DNA from: Heterocephalus glaber
Lineage: Eukaryota > Chordata > Mammalia > Rodentia > Bathyergidae
DNA length: 64,000 bases
Reading direction: 5' to 3'
Assembly: GCF_000247695.1 (NCBI RefSeq)
Contig: NW_004624742.1
Coordinates: forward strand, 2,901,495-2,965,494
In this document: piece by piece, positions 1 to 11,959 of the stretch
Layout of the letters: each line of letters opens with the position of its first letter
How positions within the stretch are numbered: position 1 is the first letter of the stretch
Program-made: the position numbers and the translations under genes
Notes under the pieces: model-generated
The model's input: only the letters and a program-made list of their open reading frames with translations
What the model was told of the DNA's origin: nothing
The model's database searches: none

Positions 1-160
1 TTTCTCTGCTTTGGGGATCAAGGTGATGCTTGCTTCCAGGAATGTATTTGGGAGTATTGCTTCCCTTTCAATTTCATTGAAGAGTTTCAACAGTAGTGGC
101 AGCAGTTCCTCTCTAAATGTCTTGTAGAATTCAGCAGTGAAGCCATCAGGGGCATGGCCC
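1..160 (-). mobile_element. LINE-1 ORF2 fragment (antisense)
   Basis: Read on the minus strand, this matches the reverse-transcriptase part of L1 ORF2. The plus strand shows the familiar antisense phrases about a stretch ending in ggaattcagcagtgaagcc-like text, and similarity stops at about 160. The fragment is cut by the window edge and carries no intact ORF. Confidence 0.75.
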
Positions 161-1145
161 ATTTCTTATTCAGACTCCTGATACATTCATATTCCAGAGT
201 GTTCAACCCTCACCACCAGCTCAGATCCATGCCCCAGTCAACAAATGGCCTCATTACTAGGTCCTTCCGGTCGACGGAGGAAAGTAGGTAACTCAGGATT
301 TAAACCATTTAAACAAAGCTAATAGGATACTTAAGAGTTTCACCTGATGATTTATTTGGTCTAGCCTAGCTGCTTGGGATTTAAGATGTAGTGAGAATTG
401 CCTTATTATTTATCTCACACCTTGTCACCTTTTTAACTGGACCCATAGACTGGATTGATTCCGTCTACCCCTCAACTTGTACATTTGAGCACACAGGCCC
501 AGAGATGTTGACTATCATGCCTGAAATCACACAGCTAATAAGGGGAGGGAATGTACAAGGACCCCAGATCTATTGATGTCCAGCCTAACGCTCAGTATAT
601 CATCTTATGCTTCTTCCTCCCTCATATCTAGCCACGAGGATTTTATTACATTCTTTCCTCTTATCCATTATGCCTTTATAACCACAGCACAATGTTCTTT
701 ATGTAGATGGTACTTAAGAAAATTGTTGCCCAACTTTTTATTTGCTTGGAGTTGCAATGTTGGCTTGCAGGAAATGTCCTAGAAATGTGTGGGAGAACAC
801 TGCAAGGCCTCTCTTCTTTGGTTTTCAAGGACTGGGACAGTGATATTTCTTACTCTCAAATAGAGAGAATAAATTAAGCTTGTTTCCAGAGTCTAGCACA
901 ACACTTCATTCAGAGGTTAAATTTCCCCCACGGACCATCATGTGCCGGGCAATGCCAGTAAACTGCTGAGTCTCTGGATCTCTTGAGTTTAAAAGGAAAA
1001 GCATTTTTCCATCCAGGGGAAGAAAATACAAGCTTTATAATTCATGTAAATAAAACCCAAGTACCATCCTTTAGAAAACTAGCTCCCACTGTGGCATGCT
1101 TATTATTTCCCATATACATTATGATGCTTGTTTTGCTGTCCCAAT
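161..1145. other. Unassigned non-coding stretch
   Basis: No recognisable gene or repeat was seen. Two short ORFs (61 and 69 codons) have no recognisable motif and look like chance ORFs. Confidence 0.5.
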
Positions 1146-1147
1146 GC

Positions 1148-1280
1148 TAACTCACTTAATCCTCAGCTCTACAGGGTAGAATTTGTATTATTCTAAATTT
1201 TATGAATGAGATGACTGAGGCTCATTTACTTGTTCCAAGTGACATAGGTAGAAAGCAGCAGAGAGAGCCTGGAGTCAGGT
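1148..1280 (-). repeat. MIR SINE (antisense)
   Basis: The order is characteristic of reverse-complement MIR: a cacttaatcctca segment, an ATT-rich stretch, a gatgactgaggctca core, then a tgacataggtagaaagc segment. The copy is diverged and ancient. Confidence 0.65.
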
Positions 1281-2990
1281 TGGCTAACTGCAAGCTGTCC
1301 AATCCAGAAAAGGTGACACCTTACTCCCGAAGACATGACAGAGGGGTTCCCTGAGATGAAGGACACTTGAGGGTGAACTGCTGTCTCTTAGCAGATTCCA
1401 GGCCTTGTTTCTCTGTGTTGGACTCTCGAAGTGGGCAGGGAGATGCTTGTTTATCTCAGCCTTCTCTTATCCCAAATCCGCATCCTATCCCCATGGGAAG
1501 GGGGAGAAGGAGAGGAGACCAAGCCACCTCCACCTCTCCTCTGGACTTGACACCGGGGGCCACAGTGATTGGGAGGGACTGGACTCTGGTGCATGGTCTC
1601 AAGTTTCTGGTGCCAGGGTTTGGAACACAGTTACACTTGCTCCAGGGAAGATAGAGGGATGCTGTCTACAAATATTGAGTATCTGAATTCATTCCTGTGG
1701 CTTTTAGGAAGTCATTTTCCATGGGAATTCAAGTTATGATGAAGGAATTATTTTCCTATCCTTTACACATGTCTAGGTCATGTGCAATTTACGGTTGCCA
1801 AATGCAACAGATATATTTGTCCCCTCCCATGATCTTAAACAAGCGTATTCCAGAAACAATCTGTCTGTTTCTTTAGAAGATTGCTTTGCTTGTTCTTGAT
1901 ATCAGGTCAATAGAAAAATGTGCCATCCCAGTAAGGAAAGCCAGTTTTTGAGCAATATCTGTATAACAGTTAGAGTTTTTTAAAAAAGTATGGATTTTTT
2001 TTTCTAACTTTCACCATGTACTCTTCAACAGAACTAAAGATACTTTTTGCCTTAAGTAAGCTCACAATTTAAAAATATCATAGTGAAGCCATTGTTTTTT
2101 TTTTTATTGTGAACCATTTGGGGGGAAGAGCTCAATACAAATTTTAATCCAGATAAGCAAACCTATTAAGAGGAGGTTTTAAACCTCATGAGATTTGCTA
2201 CACTTGGAGTTTCACGGTTTTTTTCCTCTGTCAGGGAAAGTTGCTCTCTATTGCCCCAATCATAAAAACCACTGTACATGATTTTAAAGGGGATAAAACC
2301 TGTGAAATCCCTTTATCAGCAGGAAATAGCTTGAAAACTAAAATATTTCCTTTCAAATTTTGGAACACTTTGGGTGCTCTGGGTAAATAAATGAGAAGTA
2401 GTAAAGAACTAGGTAAATATGCAAACTCCACTCCACAGTTAGTCTTGCAGCAGGATGCTCAGGTCTTTAAAGCAGTAGAAAGCATTGGAGAGATAGTGGA
2501 GTCCTGGTGCACTTCCCCAGAGCAGGTGGGAAGCAGAACAGTGCAGCTGTATTCTTACCATCTGGACTGACTTCAGATCTGCTGGTCTGGTGGTTCCATT
2601 GGCATAGGGAACATCACTATCATCCCATTCCCCCCAAGCCTGTTAAAGTTTCAGAGGAATTTGAGGCCATTAAGCCAGTTAAGCTCAGTGAAACCTCAAT
2701 GTGCCTTCTGGAATCCTTTTGTCACATGGAAGAGGAAATATGTCTTATCTTGATTTGCTTCTAGTCAACCCAAGAGTCAACAGCTAATGTGGAAAATGGA
2801 ATCCAAAGCGAAGATTAGATCTAAACATTGTTAAGCTAGACAACAGACTTTTGGAGTCTGCATTTTAGGATGGAAATGGAAATTCACCTTTGGGGCCCAG
2901 TAGTCATTTTGGAAGAAACAGTTGAATATAACCTTCCTCCATTATGCTGGCCAGTATAGTAGGAGCTTACTTTCTGTACCCAATTCAGAA
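1281..2990. other. Unassigned non-coding stretch
   Basis: No gene or clearly named repeat was seen. It holds overlapping short ORFs of 95 and 93 codons at 1367-1686 in two frames, a T-rich patch near 1995 and T10 near 2096. None has recognisable protein motifs. Confidence 0.45.
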
Positions 2991-2999
2991 CACTTGGGG

Positions 3000-3082
3000 G
3001 TGATTTTGTCCATTGTTATTTCCACAATGACTGGTGCAAACTATGCACTCCATAAATATTTGTGGGAATGAATGAATGCTTG
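3000..3082 (+). repeat. L2 or MIR 3'-end fragment
   Basis: It has the ctccataaatatttgtgggaatgaatgaatg type of ending (read in pieces), the hallmark of a sense L2/MIR 3' terminus with a GAAT-repeat tail. It is short and diverged. Confidence 0.4.
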
Positions 3083-4648
3083 ACCTAAAGAAGTAATTCC
3101 CTTATGCTACCTAAATGAATATGGGAGCTTGGAAATGTGTTCCTAGAATCCCAAGTTGGAGCTTGAAATGCAATAGAAGCTTGCCTACAGAAGCAGTATC
3201 TATACAGTGGTTGAAATATAGTTATTGTAAAAGCGCTCTAGGCATTGTAATTACTAGAGGCACTTGTGGCTTGGCCTGAGGCTCTTGTTATAATCTATGA
3301 CACTGTTTCCATGGGAAAATGCATTCTTAGTACAAAGACTGACTTAAAAGTAACCTTGGAAAATATAAAACTATTTTAGCCGAGAACTACTTGAATTTCT
3401 GATTCAACTGTGGCTATTTTGCAATTTGCTCACAAATAAAACATTGCCAGGAAACCTGAATGACCTTTGTTCTTTTATCTGGCAGGTTCCTAGGAGAAAA
3501 GGTGGTGTATGATTGGGAATGTAGCTTGATACTTCTTTTAGTGGACCAGGAAGTCTAGAGGATTTTAAATACACTAGAGAGTGATCTTTGCAGGTATATT
3601 AACATCTCAAATGATCTACAGAATGTGGCCCAGAGATGTCATAGTGGGTCACCAGCAATCCTGATTTTCAGTGGACTACAGATGAACCAGAGCAAATCAA
3701 GGTGTCATCCTAAAAGATCAGAATGTTTAGTCAGCTCTGGAAGATGGCTGGGCCATCACATGTAATGACCAACTTTGTTGCATGCTGATGTAGACTCATG
3801 CGGTCACCCTACCTTACTATAGTTTCTGGGTATTAGGGGTGGCATGACTGGCAAGCAGTCTCAAAGAGCAGGCAGAAGCCTAGCACCTCATGTTCTGTAT
3901 GAAGAGCCTGAGGCTTCAGGAGAAAGTAGAATGTCTAAGACACCTGGCTCCAATATGATATTATCTGGTGATGGAAGTGTTGCTATTAATTCCAAGAGGC
4001 TTCCAGACTGACTGCACAGATCTGCTTGCTGGGACATGATGAGTCGTCTCTGCTATGAGGCATACAGCTCGTGGCAGGGGGAAAGGTAGAGTTGGAAGCA
4101 AAAATCTAACACTAACAAGGCAGAAAACCAATTTTTAAGTAGTCAAAGGGGTTTGGGATTCCAATCAGGAGGTAGAGAACCTTGGGTAAGGGACAGCACT
4201 GAGCTCTTGAAGAAAAACAGTATCAATAGTCATTGTGTCTCCCCATCAGGGACTCCTCTGGAAGTGCCCCATTGCAGGGCCAGTAGTAGCCTCATGTTTT
4301 GGGAGGAAGAAAACCATGAAGGATGTTAGCCAGATTAATCAGCCTGAGCAGGAATGTTGACACTGTGTTACCTTCATTTTCAGGTAGCCTTTTCCCAAGT
4401 GACGGCCAAGATAAGCACCTGTAAGCCAAGCCACCATGCCGGCTGTCCACCAGCTTGGTTACTCAAAATGAGAGCCATTCACTTCTTTCCCAAGAGAATC
4501 ATTGAAAGTTTCAAGGGTGATACTCGGCAGCCCAGCATGGATCATGACTGTGACCTTGAGTGGCCAGACCTTGAGCCCTTGGACTGAGATTGGTGGAGAA
4601 GTGATTCCCTAAGAAAAATGGAGTTCTTTCTTTTGAAGAGGAGAGCAG
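3083..4648. other. Unassigned non-coding stretch
   Basis: No recognisable gene, RNA or repeat was seen. A 77-codon ORF at 4354-4587 has no known motif and no flanking splice or promoter context that I can support. Confidence 0.45.
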
Positions 4649-4822
4649 AGCTGGGCATAGTGGTGCACACCTATAATCCCAGCACTCTGGAAAGCTAAGG
4701 TAAAAGGATTATAAGTTTGCGCTTAGTCTGGGCAACTTAGTGACTTAGAAAATTCCTGTCCCCAAATAAAAATTCTGAGGATATAGTGCAAAGGCCCTGG
4801 GTTCAATTCCTAGTACTGGGGT
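4649..4822 (+). mobile_element. Composite B1+ID SINE (MEN / B1-dID type)
   Basis: The left half is 7SL-derived (gggcatagtggtgcacacc, then ataatcccagcactctgg). The right half is tRNA/ID-derived and ends ctgggttcaattcctagtac. This dimer is a hallmark of squirrel-related rodents. It is moderately diverged. Confidence 0.8.
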
Positions 4823-5208
4823 GGAGGGAAGGGGAGAGCAGAGGATGAGCAGAAAAACATCAAAGCATCACATTTCCACACTGCCTGACTCCAAAATATG
4901 TGACCAGCTGTAAGTCAAAGCCAGAATTTAAATGAAGGACCAATCACGTAAGACCTTTAGATAGCTGTCACTGTTCCTAGAAAGTGAAGAGGTTTTCCTC
5001 TATCTCTTCTAGAACATTTCTGAAGTAAAGTACATTTAAGCACGTGGCCTACAAAATAACCACTTGATTTACAAATGTGTAAACCAGAAAATTGGGGAAG
5101 CAGGAAGGAGGCTAAGAGAACTCTTGTACTCCGTCAATAAACAGATGGCATCACTTAGCATAAGGGAGGAAATGAAGCAAGACTTGAAACCATGAAGTGG
5201 GCATTTTT

Positions 5209-5222
5209 GGTGTGTGTGTGTG
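5209..5222. repeat. (GT)n microsatellite
   Basis: A short run of perfect GT dinucleotides. A (TTTC)n tract also lies near 5321-5342. Confidence 0.85.
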
Positions 5223-5524
5223 TCAAAAAGAAAGCAATGCACTGTCTGTATCAACACGTAGCCTGATGAAGCCTTGGGTAATTTCCTTTATTGTGATGTT
5301 ATCACATGGCAGTGACATGCTTTTCTTTCTTTCTTTCTTTTTTAAAATCATTTTCAAAGTTCTGAGTTAATGTGGCTATGCAATCAAGTGTTCTAATCAA
5401 GTGAAGTCCCTCCAATTATTCAAGGGTGCCTTTGTTCAGGAGGCTCTATTAGGTAAGAGCTGTGGGATTTGAGGTGTATCCCTTGGTTTCTTTGAAGTTC
5501 AAGCTGGGATACCAGCATTTCCTC

Positions 5525-5645
5525 CCACACAGGGTGCTGCTGGAATTAAATGAAATGAGTTGATGCATACAAAGCACTTAGCACAGCACTTGCACAAAGC
5601 CAAGCTCAGCCAACATTGGCAATTTATACTCTAGTGTTTATTCCA
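5525..5645 (+). repeat. MIR SINE 3' half
   Basis: It contains the MIR core order attaaatgaaatgagttgatgc, then aaagcacttagcacagcact, followed by an AT-rich end. Diverged sense-strand copy. Confidence 0.65.
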
Positions 5646-6635
5646 TTAAAATAATAGTTCTGGTAATTATTATTGATATGTTCTTTACTAGACAGTGAAG
5701 TCCTACAGGGCAGGGAGTATTCTGAGGTTACAGCAGGTACTCTTATGTGGAAAGAAAGAATGAAAGGGGAAGGACTAAGGGGAACAGAATGAGAAGGAAC
5801 AGAAGAGAGAAATATGGGAGAAACAAAGAAGGCAGCGATCCAAGGTTAATCTAGAAGCAAGAGTTAGTTGAAGCTGTCAGGACCATCTTATCAGCTAGAT
5901 GGGGTCTCTATGACATTGCATTGCACAGATGAGGAAGCACAGGGTCAGGGAAGGCTGAGGAGCACATCCAGGACCACTGAGCGGGTAGTGATGAGGATGG
6001 AATGCAGGCTCTCTCCTGAGTCACTCCCCATGGTCTTTGGCGCAGCTTTATTGGCGCCCATTTTCTTTAGTAAATGTCCACGTGTCCATATGGCAGATAT
6101 AGCTTGGCTGATGGCTGCCCCTTGGAGAGTAGGGCATTTCCTACCTATCCCCAGATGGACACTGAGAACATAGGGACTTAGTGGGAATTTTATGTTTTGC
6201 ATCTTTTCACTCTCTCCCTTGTGAAAGTCAGACAGTAGCCATTTAGGATTAATATGGTCTTGGTCTTACTCTTGTAGGCTCCAAGACACCAAATCCTATC
6301 CTCAGCCATAATGAGAATTACTGACTCTGATAGCAAGTTATGAGGCAGTTAAATAAATGGAGTGTACCTTTCTTTGAATATAGGTTTAGACTGAACTGCC
6401 TATAAAGATTGCTGGCTTCTTTTGGAAACAGGCACTCATTCCACCCAAGAGCCCACACAGGGATTCTACAGCTCATTCTGCAGGGAATATGAGAAAGGAA
6501 ACCCGTCTCTGTGTTTGAGTAGTAGGGTGAATGAAAATTAAGAGTGACTTCACTGGGAGGCCTTGGAAGGAGGGGTAGGAATGAGCTGGAGATAAAAGAG
6601 GCAGGTTGGGTGTATAAAGTCTGTAATTTACTTTA
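5646..6635. other. Mostly unassigned; purine-rich patch near 5750-5830
   Basis: A GA-rich low-complexity patch is followed by sequence with no recognisable repeat. Opposing ORFs of 101 and 85 codons overlap at 5868-6202 on both strands and show no known motif. Confidence 0.45.
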
Positions 6636-6730
6636 GATCCATCTTTTTTTCTTTTGGGTACCGGGGATCAAACTTGGGACCTTTTGCTTTTGAGGCAGGA
6701 GGGGCAACCACTTAGCTAAATCCCTGGCCC
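6636..6730 (-). mobile_element. ID SINE with target-site duplication
   Basis: The minus-strand ID element appears as a poly-T tract, then ggtaccggggatcaaac, then a cttagctaaatccctggcc end. It is flanked by a perfect 15-bp duplication, ctgtaatttacttta, at 6621-6635 and 6731-6745, which marks L1-machinery retrotransposition. Confidence 0.92.
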
Positions 6731-6745
6731 CTGTAATTTACTTTA

Positions 6746-7320
6746 AAAATGCCTCATCAAAGTACTGGCAGTGCCATCTCATGAATGTGTTCCAAGTGGC
6801 ATGATACCCTACATACGATCATTTGCCCTCAGTGGAAACCCATACCCTAGGGTAGAGAGCTACTGTTCTAATTAGGCAGCTGATACTCCAGAAGCAGCTT
6901 GAAAAAGACCTTCCATGATCTTTATCTATGATCAGTAGCACAGGCTTTGCTAGTTGGCATACTTAATGCTAGAAATTTGTTTCCATTAATGAAATCAGTG
7001 GCTTTTTAATTAACTTAATGGTTGCTTAATGGGGTTTCCTTAAGGAACTTACTGGTGGTAAAGATATGTAGATTAAAATATTCTGGAGTAGTTTCTTGCT
7101 CTTGCTTGGAAAACAGTATAAAAATGTTCTTACTAATGGAATCCCATGTCCAGATTTGGATTTGGAAGATCATAGTAGCTTGATGCCTATTATAAGATTA
7201 ATTGAATTTTGGAAATATTTATGTTTACCTGAAATGATGTGATGTCAGGAGCTATAGCAGCCACACTATAATCAGGAGGGGACAAAGCCAAGGACAACAT
7301 GCTATGTGTATTTTTTCATA
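6746..7320. other. Unassigned non-coding stretch
   Basis: AT-rich sequence. I saw no gene, RNA or confidently named repeat. Confidence 0.45.
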
Positions 7321-7324
7321 CGGT

Positions 7325-7700
7325 GCTTCCTAATAAGTTAGTCCAAAACTTAGTAGCTTAAAACAACAATAATCATTTATTATCTCCCCCATGAGTCAGG
7401 AATTTGAGAGCAGTCCTGGTTTGAAGGTCTCTGTGGAGGTTGCAATTGCATTTTGGCTGGAGCTGTGACTATATGAAGGCTGACTGGGGCAGACAGATCT
7501 ATTTCTGAGAGCCTGACTGGCAAGTTGTTGCTGCCTGCTGGTTGGAAGCCTTAGTTTCTAACCAGCTTGGCTTCTCTGTAGATCCTGGGCTCCCTTGCAA
7601 CATGGTGGCTGATTTCCAAAGGTGAAAAGCACTTATGGCACAAGTCCAGCACTTCCCCTCAGGAAGAGGCTATGGACTTGTGTGAAAGAAAACATAGCTC
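7325..7700. repeat. Ancient interspersed repeat, family undetermined
   Basis: It shows a well-known mammalian repeat pattern: a tagcttaaaacaacaataat start, a catttattatctc stretch, a catgagtcaggaatttgagag block, then a caacatggtggctg block. I recognise it as dispersed and old but cannot name the family safely; an LTR or DNA-transposon origin is likely. Confidence 0.5.
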
Positions 7701-9320
7701 TTGGTTTTGTGGAGGCAAATATCCTGACCTTTTCATTTTAAGAAGCAATCTTCTAAAGAGTTTGAGAAGCAAATGAAAAATAAATGAACAGAAATGTGAG
7801 TCCCAATGTCCTTTAAAAGTGTCTTTATAATTTTCCATGGAATACTTTTTATTTGTTTGTTTCTTAGGGAAAACAAATTAGTCACCTTTTCTGGTAGCCT
7901 TGTGTTATCTGGTCTGTTATTCCTAAAGGAGTCATTTAGCTCACTCAAGAGTAATTCCACTGCCCCATCAAACAGCCACTGCCTCACTTGGAACTGGGGA
8001 GTCCTTGAGGGGAGGTGGTGGGATGTGCAGGCTCAAGAGCATCACTGAGGGAATGGCTCTCCAATCCAACCCTCTTGGCTGCTGCAGGGGAGTCCAGGAT
8101 AAACTGAGGGTGTCCAGGAGACAGAGCTGCACTGACCTTACCATTAGGCTAATTGGCTTTCCTCTGCTGTTTCTCTTTCCCTAAAACATCGAGTCTTCCT
8201 GCCAAGAGAATGTCCAGGCTTGTGCAGATGCAAGAAGCAAGGCAGAACGGTACTTAGTTTGTTTAGCTTGGAAGTTAACTCTGAACTCTCAAAGGGGCAC
8301 TTAATGTCATGCGGAAGCAACATCCTCCAGATACAACAGCCCCAGCCTCGGAGTGGGGCAGACTGCCATTAGCCCCAGTCTCCCCATGCCGCTCATTTCC
8401 AGAAAGGGTCTCTGAGCAAATAGGTAGATCACAAAGCCCAAAAACTTTTCTCAGGTTAGCAATCCAGCCAAATTAAGGAAGATGTTGTAGGGATGGATAC
8501 CTGGTCACTGCCTGGGATACTAGTTTTGAAGAAGCACTAAAACCTCACTGGAATAAACGTGATGGCAGTTAACTCAGTTTCTGCTTACAACAGATTCTAT
8601 GAGAGTAAGCAGTTTTTTGCTGCAAAAGTCACCCCTGTTCTCTCTTCAAAACATTCCTTTCTGCAATACCTTCATGCAAGAATTGGGGTCCAGCTACAGC
8701 CAAAGACCTGCAGTCACACCGAGACTAGAGTCTCATGTTCGTCAGCTGACATGTAAAACCGAATAATGTATGGTGCCACAGTCCCTAGGAATAAAGAGTT
8801 TCTTTTAGATTTATGATTGGAAAGATAAGCTCTCTGACATGCCTCACAATATATAGCTACCTTAGAAAATTGTCCACAATAAGTCCATATAGCCAGTCTC
8901 TTGTTTTGAATATAAAGAACTTGATTATTTATAGAAGTTTCTGGCTCCCACTAAAGTTGAACAAAATGCCTGGAGGAGAAGCTGCATTATTAAGCATTTA
9001 GGGAGACCTAGGGTCCCTTTGGGCCCTGCAGAACAAGATCTGGACTTGGTGGTTTGAACTGCTTGGCTACTGGGCTGCTTCCCCAGCCTCAGCAGCCAGG
9101 GACAGACAGCGGGGGAGGATCGGAGGTAAAAGCCAAGGGTTCAGCCAGAGTGCCCTCTAGCAGTCAAGCCAGAAGTGACCAGTTGTCCCTGTCTCTCTGG
9201 ACTGAGGAGTCTCATAGAGCTAAGACCAGGAAAGTCCCAGGACCAGCTATCACTGCATCTCAGGTGAATTTGTATCCAGGTAAGTAGGAGAATGTCAGGC
9301 TGGCAATGGGGGCTCTGGAG
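7701..9320. other. Unassigned non-coding stretch
   Basis: No gene or named repeat was seen. Short ORFs at 7733-7987 (minus) and 7806-8048 (plus) overlap antiparallel, and one of 77 codons lies at 9054-9287. None has a recognisable domain. Confidence 0.45.
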
Positions 9321-9329
9321 CCCAAAGAC

Positions 9330-9500
9330 CTAGGTTAGGGATTAATCTCCATTATTTAACTTGCTGTGCAACCTTGGGCAGGTTACTTAATCTACCTGAT
9401 CCTCAGTTTTCCCTTGTGAAAACTGGGAAGATAACACCTACCACTTAGGGATATTGTGAAGCAAAAATAAATAATGTACTCAGAGTCCTTCCAGGTATAC
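9330..9500 (+). repeat. MIR SINE
   Basis: A tgtgcaaccttgggcaggtt box is followed by acttaatctacctgatcctc, a gaaaactgggaagataac segment and a taaataatgtactcag end, in sense MIR order. Confidence 0.8.
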
Positions 9501-10400
9501 TAGCCATATAGACAGTGCTTCTAAGAATTAGCTACTATTATTGTTGTAATTATTAATATTTGAAATATAATGACTTCTTGCCTCTTCAGTAGTGGCCAAT
9601 TCTGCAGGAAAACAGCAAGTAATATACTGCCATGAGCCCAGCTCTGTCAAGAAGAGGTCTGACAGCATGCTCAACAGTTTAACAGGGTAGAGAACTGTGC
9701 AATTGTGTTATTCCTTTTGGAAACTGTTACACCAAAGTAAGATTTTACTATTAAAAATTTAGATGCCTAGAAGGGCAAGCTTTGATTATCTAGAAAAATG
9801 CTGAAAGTGGAATTTTTGGGTAAGGGAGGGACTGCTCTGTATACATGCACAAGCCTCTGCAGGACTTGCAGGTGGCCTCACTGGGCACAGATGCCAGGTG
9901 CCATTGGGTCACAGCCCCTCCTGGCACTGTGACAGGCTGCAGACCCTTGGTGTGAGCCTAGAAAATCTCCCAGCTCCAGCACTGGGGCTCCAGGCACATG
10001 TGTTTTCCATCAGGGTCAATGGAGTCTGCTTTTGAAGATCTAATTTCCTGTCATTTGGCCTGCAAGGTTTTGCTGAGTCATTGGACATCAGAGATCTTCT
10101 GAGATGGTTGGTCACATGACCAGAGGAAACTGTTGTGGGCCCACGGCTTAGCTGCAGGAGCATATTTTTCCAGAGTCTTTCAACTAGTATTCAGAGATTA
10201 AGACAAAAGACATGCTTTGCACTGAGTTAGAGACCTAGGGCCCACTGTGAGGTGCCTGACATGGCTTTGTTCACAAGTAGCTTGCTTTGAGTAAGGAAGA
10301 CAGGCCCACTTTCAAGGACTACACGGTGGACCATGAAAAGTTCCATAAAGTATAAACAAAATGTATATCATGTACCAGGGAGCCCAGAGCGATCCCTTGG
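9501..10400. other. Unassigned non-coding stretch
   Basis: No recognisable gene or repeat was seen apart from AT-rich patches near 9535-9565. An 84-codon minus-strand ORF at 9909-10163 has no motif. Confidence 0.4.
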
Positions 10401-10780
10401 GACTGGGGGAGACTTACAAGGCAAGTGCCATCAAGCCAGGCCTTGGAGGAAAAAGAGAATGGGTAGGATTTTTGCAACCTGAGAAAGGGAAGACTCTTTA
10501 GGAAAGTTTGGGCAGAGGATAGTTGAAAGAAAGTTTATGGCATTAAATCTGACATTCAGTGAGTTTGATTGGGCTGCAGGAAACACTGAAGTGTTTTAGT
10601 GGGAGATCAATGAAACCAGCTAAAAGAGAACTTTATTTCATGTGCAAAAAGGAAGGCTTTCAAGCCAGGGAATGCAATGGCCATGGCTAGCCCCTAGAAA
10701 ATGCCTGGGTGAAGGAGGGAGTCTGTCAGCAGTTATACGTGGGGTATAGGGCAACTGGAGAGAGCAGAAATGTTGGTTAT
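10400..10780 (-). repeat. L2-like LINE fragment (antisense)
   Basis: It resembles reverse-complement L2: a ccaggccttggaggaaaaag segment, then a gggcagaggatagttgaa block. It is very diverged and its boundaries are approximate. Confidence 0.4.
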
Positions 10781-11455
10781 AAAATGCAGGTAAGAGCTGA
10801 TGAGGGCAGAGAAAAGGGAAAAATGGAAGAGAAGAAACATTTTGGAAGTGGAAAGATTTATTTACAAACTTTTAATGTGGCAGTTGAGCAGGGTGGATGA
10901 CAATGGGACATGGAAGGACAACCTAGATCACAATCTGGGTAGAGCCGAACCTAAGATCCATGGTGAGAAAATGGGTCAACAAGCCTGGAAAAACAGATGG
11001 AACAGCACCTTAATGACAGCTTGTATGTGTATGAAAGAGACTAATAATTAGAGGCTAATCCAAGAAAAAGGTGGAAGACTTGAGGACTCTAGATAAGATA
11101 TAAGAAAGAATTTCCAAATGAGGAGATATTTTACCTGCAGGATGGGTTTTGTTTTCATGCCTAAATCTTTGTGTCACTGTCTTGAGATGGAAGAGATGCC
11201 TCCTTTCCTCTCCTTGCTGGAGACCCAGCTCAGCTGTCATTAGTTAGTGGTTTCCTTTTTGACCAGAAAAGTCAACATCATTGTTACTTTAAGCAAAAGC
11301 TATTACTGTGGATATGCCCTTGGAAAATGGCTGTACTACTAAATATGTTTGGAAATCTAAAATAAGAATACTAAAAATAATAGTTATGAATGGGCTTGTA
11401 TTTGTGTAACAAAAACCTCTTTCGGGAGCTTGGAAACAAATTACTTCGCTTGGTA
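10781..11455. other. Unassigned non-coding stretch
   Basis: Purine-rich start, then unique-looking sequence. No gene or repeat could be supported. Confidence 0.4.
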
Positions 11456-11463
11456 GAAAAAGG

Positions 11464-11627
11464 ATACACAACCATCTGCCACATAACAATGGGCATATCT
11501 TCCCAGAAATGCATCATCAGGCGATTTCATTGTTCTGCAAATATCACAGAATGTACTTATACATACTAAGGTGGCCTCGATGTCAGGAGGTGATATAATC
11601 TTATGGGACCATTGTCATGTATGCAGC
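11464..11627. repeat. Ancient short DNA-transposon-like repeat
   Basis: The block from acaaccatctgccacataac through aatgcatcatcaggcgattt to cttatgggaccattgtcatg matches a common non-autonomous mammalian repeat that I recall but cannot name with certainty. Diverged. Confidence 0.4.
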
Positions 11628-11959
11628 TTTTCATCAGAACATCATGATATACATGGCTGTACTGGAAGGCTTTGGGGCATCTTGCTCACTCAAGACAGAA
11701 AATGACTGAGACTCATCTGGAGAACTGAGAGCACAGTTTGTTCTCCGCTTCTCCCAGAATCTCCTATCTTCTCTTTCTGCAGTCTGACTTTCACCACTTG
11801 AGCTGCCTGAGCACAATGCTAGCTGGTCCATCTCTGTTCTCTATTTCTTCTCCTTTGCAGTCTGTTAGTATAGAAAATTATATTGGTTACTATTTAAAGG
11901 TCAAATCATCCTCTATTCCTCAGATAAACTCCACTTGGCCATAGTAAATTATTCTTCTT